The notes under the pieces are model-generated. The model was not told the DNA's origin. It ran no database searches and saw only the letters and a list, made by a program, of their open reading frames with translations. Both the position numbers and the translations under genes were made by a program. Positions 6,272 through 10,060 of a stretch of DNA of 10,060 nucleotides are shown here, in pieces. Position 1 is the first letter of the stretch. The number at the start of each line of letters is the position of its first letter. The stretch is from Chromatiaceae bacterium. GTDB taxonomy: Bacteria; Pseudomonadota; Gammaproteobacteria; Chromatiales; Chromatiaceae. Location: NCBI GenBank assembly GCA_016714645.1, contig JADKCI010000009.1:1-10060 (forward strand), given 5' to 3'.

Positions 6272-8205
6272 ATGTTTAAGAACCTGCACCTCTGGGCCAA
6301 CATCATGCTGGGCATGGTGCTGGCCATCCTGATGGCGGTCGGTGCCCAAGGCTATGGCAGCCTGCTGAGCCTCAAGGAGGTCATGCGGACGGCCGAGCGG
6401 ACCCGGTTGAGCGAGAGCATGGCGAGTCTTCAGGCGGCGATCGCCGCGGATACCCGCCAGGCGGAGGCCCTGAGTGCCCTGGTGGCCAATATTCCCGAGG
6501 TCCAGGAGCGCTTCGCCGGGGGGGACCGGGCCTGGCTCCAGCCAACCTGCTGCCGGCCTACCAGGTGCTGGCCAAGCAATATGGGGCCGTGCAATTCCAG
6601 TTTCTGACCCCGCCGGCCACCTCCTTCCTGCGGCTGCATCTTGCTCGACAAGTTTGGGGACGATCTGTCCACCATCCGCAAGACCGTCCTGGACACCAAC
6701 CGCACCCTCAGCCCCAGCGGGGCTGGAGGGTCTCGGCGGCGGGCCTGGGTGCCCGGGGCATGGTGCCCATCTTCGCGGGGGACCAGCATCTCGGGGTGGT
6801 GGAATTCGGCATGTCCTTCGGCAAACCCTTCTTCGAGGCCTTCAAGGCCACCTTCGGGGTCGATGCCGGCCTGCACCTGGTGCGCGGCGATAAATTCGAT
6901 ACCTTCGTCAGCACGGTGGGGGAGGCGCCCCTGCTCGACCCCGCGCGCCTGCGCGCGGCCCTGGCGGGCGAACCCCAACTGGCGGAGATCGAGTACCAGG
7001 GTCGGACACTGTCGGGCTACGCGGCCCTGCTGCGGGACTACTCCGGCCTGCCGTTGGGCGTGGTCGAGTTGTCCACCGACCATTCCGATGCCGATGCCAT
7101 CCTGACCGCCGCCTCCCGCCAGTCCTGGCTGATCGGCGGCCTGGCCCTCCTACTGAGCCTCCTGATCGCCCAACTCACGGCCCGCTCCCTGGGCCGGCGC
7201 ATGCAGCTCCTGTCCGCCGGGGTGGAGCGGGTGGCCGCGGGGGACCTGAGCCGCGAGATCCCCAGCGCGGGCGGGACGAGGTCGCGGGGCTGGCGCGCGC
7301 GGCCGATGCCATGCGGCGGCATCTGCACCAACTGGTGGCGGAGGTGGAGGCCAACGCCAGCGCCGTCCATCGCTCCGCCCAGGAGATCGCCCGGGCGGTG
7401 GATGGTCAGGCCGCCCACTCGACCCAGATGTCCGCCTCGGTGGCGGAGATCACCTCCACCATGGAGGAACTCTCGGCCTCCTCGTCCCAGATCGCCGAGT
7501 ATTCGGAATCGGTGGTGACGGTCGCCCGCCAGACCCTGGAGGACAGCCACACCGGGGCCGGGGCCATGCAACAGTTGGCGAGCCGCATGGCGGAAAACCG
7601 CGACGACAGCCAGAGTGCCCTGCGGGAGATCCTGGCACTGGGCACCAAGTCCAAGGAGATCTCCCGCATCATGGAGATCATCGACACGGTGGCGGACCAG
7701 ACCAAGCTGATCGCCTTCAACGCCGCCCTGGAGGCCGCCTCCGCCGGGGAGGCCGGCAAACGCTTCGCGGTGGTGGCGGCGGAGATCCGGCGCCTGGCCG
7801 ACTCGGTCACCGAGTCCACCGGGGAGATCGCCCGCAAGGTGGCGGAGATCCAGGAGTCCATCGGCCGCCTGGTGGTGACCTCCGAAAAGGGCACCGCGGG
7901 CATCGAGCAGGGCCTGACCGAGTCCACCCAGGTGGTGCATTTCCTCACCGCCCTGGTGGACGGGGCCGAGGAGACCACCAGCGCCGCCCAGCAGATCAGC
8001 CTCTCCAGCCAGCAGCAGCGCACCGCCAGCAATCAGGTAGTGGTGGCCCTGCGGGAGATCGTCACCGCCAGCGCCGACACCGCCGAATCCGTGCGGCGCA
8101 TCGCCGCCATCACCCAGGACATGACCGGCCGTTCCGCCAGCCTCCAGGACCAGGTGGACCGCTTCCGGCTGACGGCCGACGACGCCGCCGGACCCGTCCC
8201 GGTGA
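6272..8205 (+). CDS. Methyl-accepting chemotaxis protein with dCache-type periplasmic sensor, frameshifted
   Basis: Transmembrane chemoreceptor passing ligand state to CheA/CheW. ATG 6272 has an AGAGAGGA ribosome site. TM1 is about residues 8-30 (MLGMVLAILMAVGA). The periplasmic part (about 40-280) has QFLTPPATSFLRLH, KFGDDLSTIRKTV and GMVPIFAGDQHLGVVEFGMS, resembling the dCache_3 family. TM2 is WLIGGLALLLSLLIAQLTA, followed by HAMP and a long MCP signalling coiled coil. The tip reads IIDTVADQTKLIAFNAALEA, then SAGEAGKRFAVVAAEIRRLA. Frame breaks near 6541, 6642, 6713 and 7270 are single-base run errors. The receptor core ends at DRFRL (about 8170). The printed frame does not stop there but continues into CheB. 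I place the end at TGA 8203-8205, in the +1 frame and overlapping the cheB GTG, assuming one unseen indel. Confidence 0.85.
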
Positions 8206-9269
8206 CGGCCCCCCGCATCGGTCCCATCCAGGTCCTGGTGGTGGATGACAGCCCCACCGCCCGGGACCTGATCAGCGCCCTCATCGCGGGGGACCCCGCC
8301 TGACGGTCGCGGCCAGGCCGAGGATGGGCGGGCTGCGGTCCGCCTGGCCCAGGCCCTGCGCCCGGACCTGGTGACCATGGATTGCGGATGCCGGAAATGG
8401 ATGGCCTGCAGGCCATCGCGGAGATCATGGACCAGTGCCCCACCCGCATCCTGGTGGTCTCGGACGCGGCGGATGCCGCCAACGCCATGGCGGCCGTGGC
8501 CCGGGGCGCCCTGGACGCCACCTTCAAACCCACCCTGGACGACGGACCGGCCTTCACCGCCCGACTGCGGATGCTGGCCGGAGTGCCGGTGATCCGCCAC
8601 CTGCGCAGCCTGGCGGAAGCCAGACCCGCCGCCCCGGTGATGACGCCCAGCGCCGGCGCGAGCGGGCAGCGGCGGCGCGGTGATCGCCATCGCCGTCTCC
8701 ACCGGCGGGCCCCAGGCCCTGGCCCGGCTGCTGCCGGCGCTACCCGCCGGACTCCAGGCCCCGGTGCTCATCGCCCAGCACATCAGCGACGGCTTCGCCC
8801 AGGGCATGGCCCAGTGGCTCGATGGCCTCTGCCCCCTGACGGTGACGGTGGCCCGCGACGGCGAGGCCATGCGGCCGGGTCATATCTATCTCGCCGATCC
8901 CGCGTCCCACCTGACCCTGGCGCCGGGCGACCGGGTCCACTGACCCCCCGCGCGCCGGACGATCGCTACCGCCCGAGCTGCGACCGGCTGCTGAACTCGG
9001 TGGCAATGGCGGGCCCGCTGGCCATCGGGGTCATCCTCACCGGCATGGGCCGGGACGGCGCCCAGGGGATAGCCAGCATCGCCGCGGCCGGCGGGACCAC
9101 CCTCGCCCAGGACGAAGCCTCCTCGGTGGTCTTCGGCATGAACCGGGAGGCGATTCTGGCCGGGGGCGTCCAGCGGGTGCTGCCCCTGGAAGCCATCGCC
9201 GGGGAACTGACGCGCCTGGCGGGCGGCGCGGGGAGCCCCCGGGTCAAGATGGCCGGGGCCGGGGCATGA
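8202..9269 (+). CDS. cheB: CheB chemotaxis methylesterase/glutamine deamidase, frameshifted
   Basis: Response-regulator methylesterase that removes receptor methyl groups and deamidates receptor glutamines once phosphorylated by CheA. The start is taken as GTG 8202, giving VTAPRIGPIQVLVVDDSPTA, typical CheB N-terminal spacing; an obvious ribosome site is lacking. The REC domain has the DD pair and the phospho-acceptor Asp in DLVTMD, then RMPEMDGLQAI. The catalytic domain has IAVSTGGPQAL (Ser, 8698-8700), LIAQHISDGFA (His, 8779-8781) and ILTGMGRDGAQG (Asp, 9054-9056), the complete triad. Frame breaks near 8297, 8310, 8384, 8668 and 8940 are single-base run errors. The span equals about 355 codons, normal for CheB. 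Its TGA overlaps the cheR ATG as ATGA. Confidence 0.9.
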
Positions 9270-10060
9270 TCGTTCAGGCCACCAAGGCCCTGGTGAAGAG
9301 CCGTCTGGGCCTGAGCTTCGAGGGCCAGGGGGAGCAGCCCTTGCGGCGGGCCATCGAGCGCCGCCTGGCGGCGACCAGAGCGACCGGGGCCACCGCCAAC
9401 CGGGACTATGTGGCGCGGCTGGCCCTGGACACGGAGGAACTGGACGCCCTGACCAGCCTCCTGACCATCAACGAGACCTATTTTACCGCGAGCCCGAGCA
9501 CCTGCGACCGCTCACCGGACCACCTGGCGCCGGAAGTTGCTGCGCACCCGCCCGCCGGGCAGGCCGGTGCGCATTCTCTGCGTGGGCTGCGCCACCGGGG
9601 AGGAGCCCTACTCCATCCGCATGGCCCTGCGCGAGCGCTGGGGCAATGAGTCCGACCGCGATTTCGCCATCACCGGCGCTGACCTGGACCGGGAGGCCCT
9701 GGCCACGGCCCGCCGGGGCCGCTATCGCCCCCTCGCCTTTCGCGCCCTGGACCCGGAGCGCCAGGCCCGCTGGTTCACCGCCACCCGGAGGGCGACTGGC
9801 GCTTGGGGCGGACAGCATCCGGGCAGCGTGGACTTCCTGCAACTCAACCTGCTCGCCGCCACCTATCCCGAAGCACTCGCGGGCCAGGACCTCATCTTTT
9901 ACCGCAACCTCTCGATTTATTTCGATGCCCCGACCCGCCAGATCGTCATGGGGCGGCTGGGAGACCTGCTGCAACCGGCCGGCTATCTGCTCGTCGGCCT
10001 GGCGGAGACCCTCGCCAATGACTACGGCCTCCTGACCCTGCGCGACCAGGGGGGCGTCTG
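9266..10060 (+). CDS. cheR: CheR chemotaxis methyltransferase, frameshifted and cut by the window end
   Basis: S-adenosylmethionine-dependent methyltransferase that methylates receptor glutamates, opposing CheB. ATG 9266 overlaps the cheB stop (ATGA), implying translational coupling. The CheR_N helical domain covers about residues 1-75. Then come TINETYF, YREPEHLRPLT after restoring one T in the run at 9481-9484, the SAM-binding loop VRILCVGCATGEEPYSIRMA (about 9570-9620), FAITGADLDREAL, and DLIFYRNLSIYFD in place of the usual FCRNVLIYF. After further run errors near 9530, 9785 and 9825 the frame reads to QPAGYLLVGLAETL, like the family's GHSETL. About 265 codons are present. Most CheR proteins end near 270-290, so only the tail or a C-terminal extension is missing. 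Confidence 0.9.

Noticed and set aside
7038..8870. A 610-codon open frame on the minus strand opposite mcp and cheB
   Set aside because: It is antisense to well-recognised MCP and CheB domains, has Gly/His/Arg-rich low-complexity content and no known motif. Long antisense frames are common opposite GC-rich genes.
56..10060. Pseudogenisation of the whole region
   Set aside because: Catalytic motifs are intact in all genes and the resolved breaks are single-base run-length changes; unrelated genes would not all decay in this one way.

Overview
The window is about 10 kb of high-GC (roughly two-thirds G+C by eye) bacterial chromosome. Gene families and protein similarity suggest a gammaproteobacterium, possibly from the purple-sulfur/Chromatiales side; no marker gene fixes this. 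There is no tRNA, rRNA, CRISPR array, transposase or phage gene. Nearly every gene is broken into two or more reading frames, yet each can be read end to end as a well-conserved protein once single bases are added to or removed from short G, C, A or T runs. I read this as sequencing or assembly error, not decay, and I give full-length gene coordinates across the breaks.

Left part, + strand: a PaeA/YtfL-type membrane protein with DUF21, CBS and CorC/HlyC domains (56-1350). A gene-free stretch follows with hairpins and a REP-like palindrome. Next is a small lipoprotein of unknown function (1576-1931).

Middle, - strand: a two-gene thiamin-thiazole operon, thiM (hydroxyethylthiazole kinase, 2733-3541) then thiE (thiamine-phosphate synthase, 2052-2728), four bases apart. 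Together they salvage hydroxyethylthiazole and couple it to HMP-PP. I find no TPP riboswitch. Upstream on the same strand is a large membrane-bound c-di-GMP enzyme with a 5TM sensor region, PAS, GGDEF and EAL domains (3785-6081). Its GGDEF motif, RxxD inhibitory site and EAL motif are all recognisable.

Right part, + strand, divergent from the c-di-GMP gene across a 190-base regulatory gap: a chemosensory operon of an MCP with a dCache-type periplasmic sensor (6272-about 8205), CheB methylesterase (8202-9269) and CheR methyltransferase (9266 to beyond the window). cheB and cheR overlap by ATGA. The MCP/cheB border carries a GTGA overlap, although the printed frame runs straight through from MCP into CheB. 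CheR and CheB should add and remove methyl groups on the receptor, giving an adaptation module encoded with its own receptor. Divergence from a c-di-GMP enzyme hints at, but does not show, a link between chemosensing and c-di-GMP.

I found no convincing new biological system. The points most worth checking are the systematic homopolymer indels (including a compensating pair that hides an EAL motif), the MCP-CheB junction, the unusual MCP signalling tip and the divergent regulatory region.
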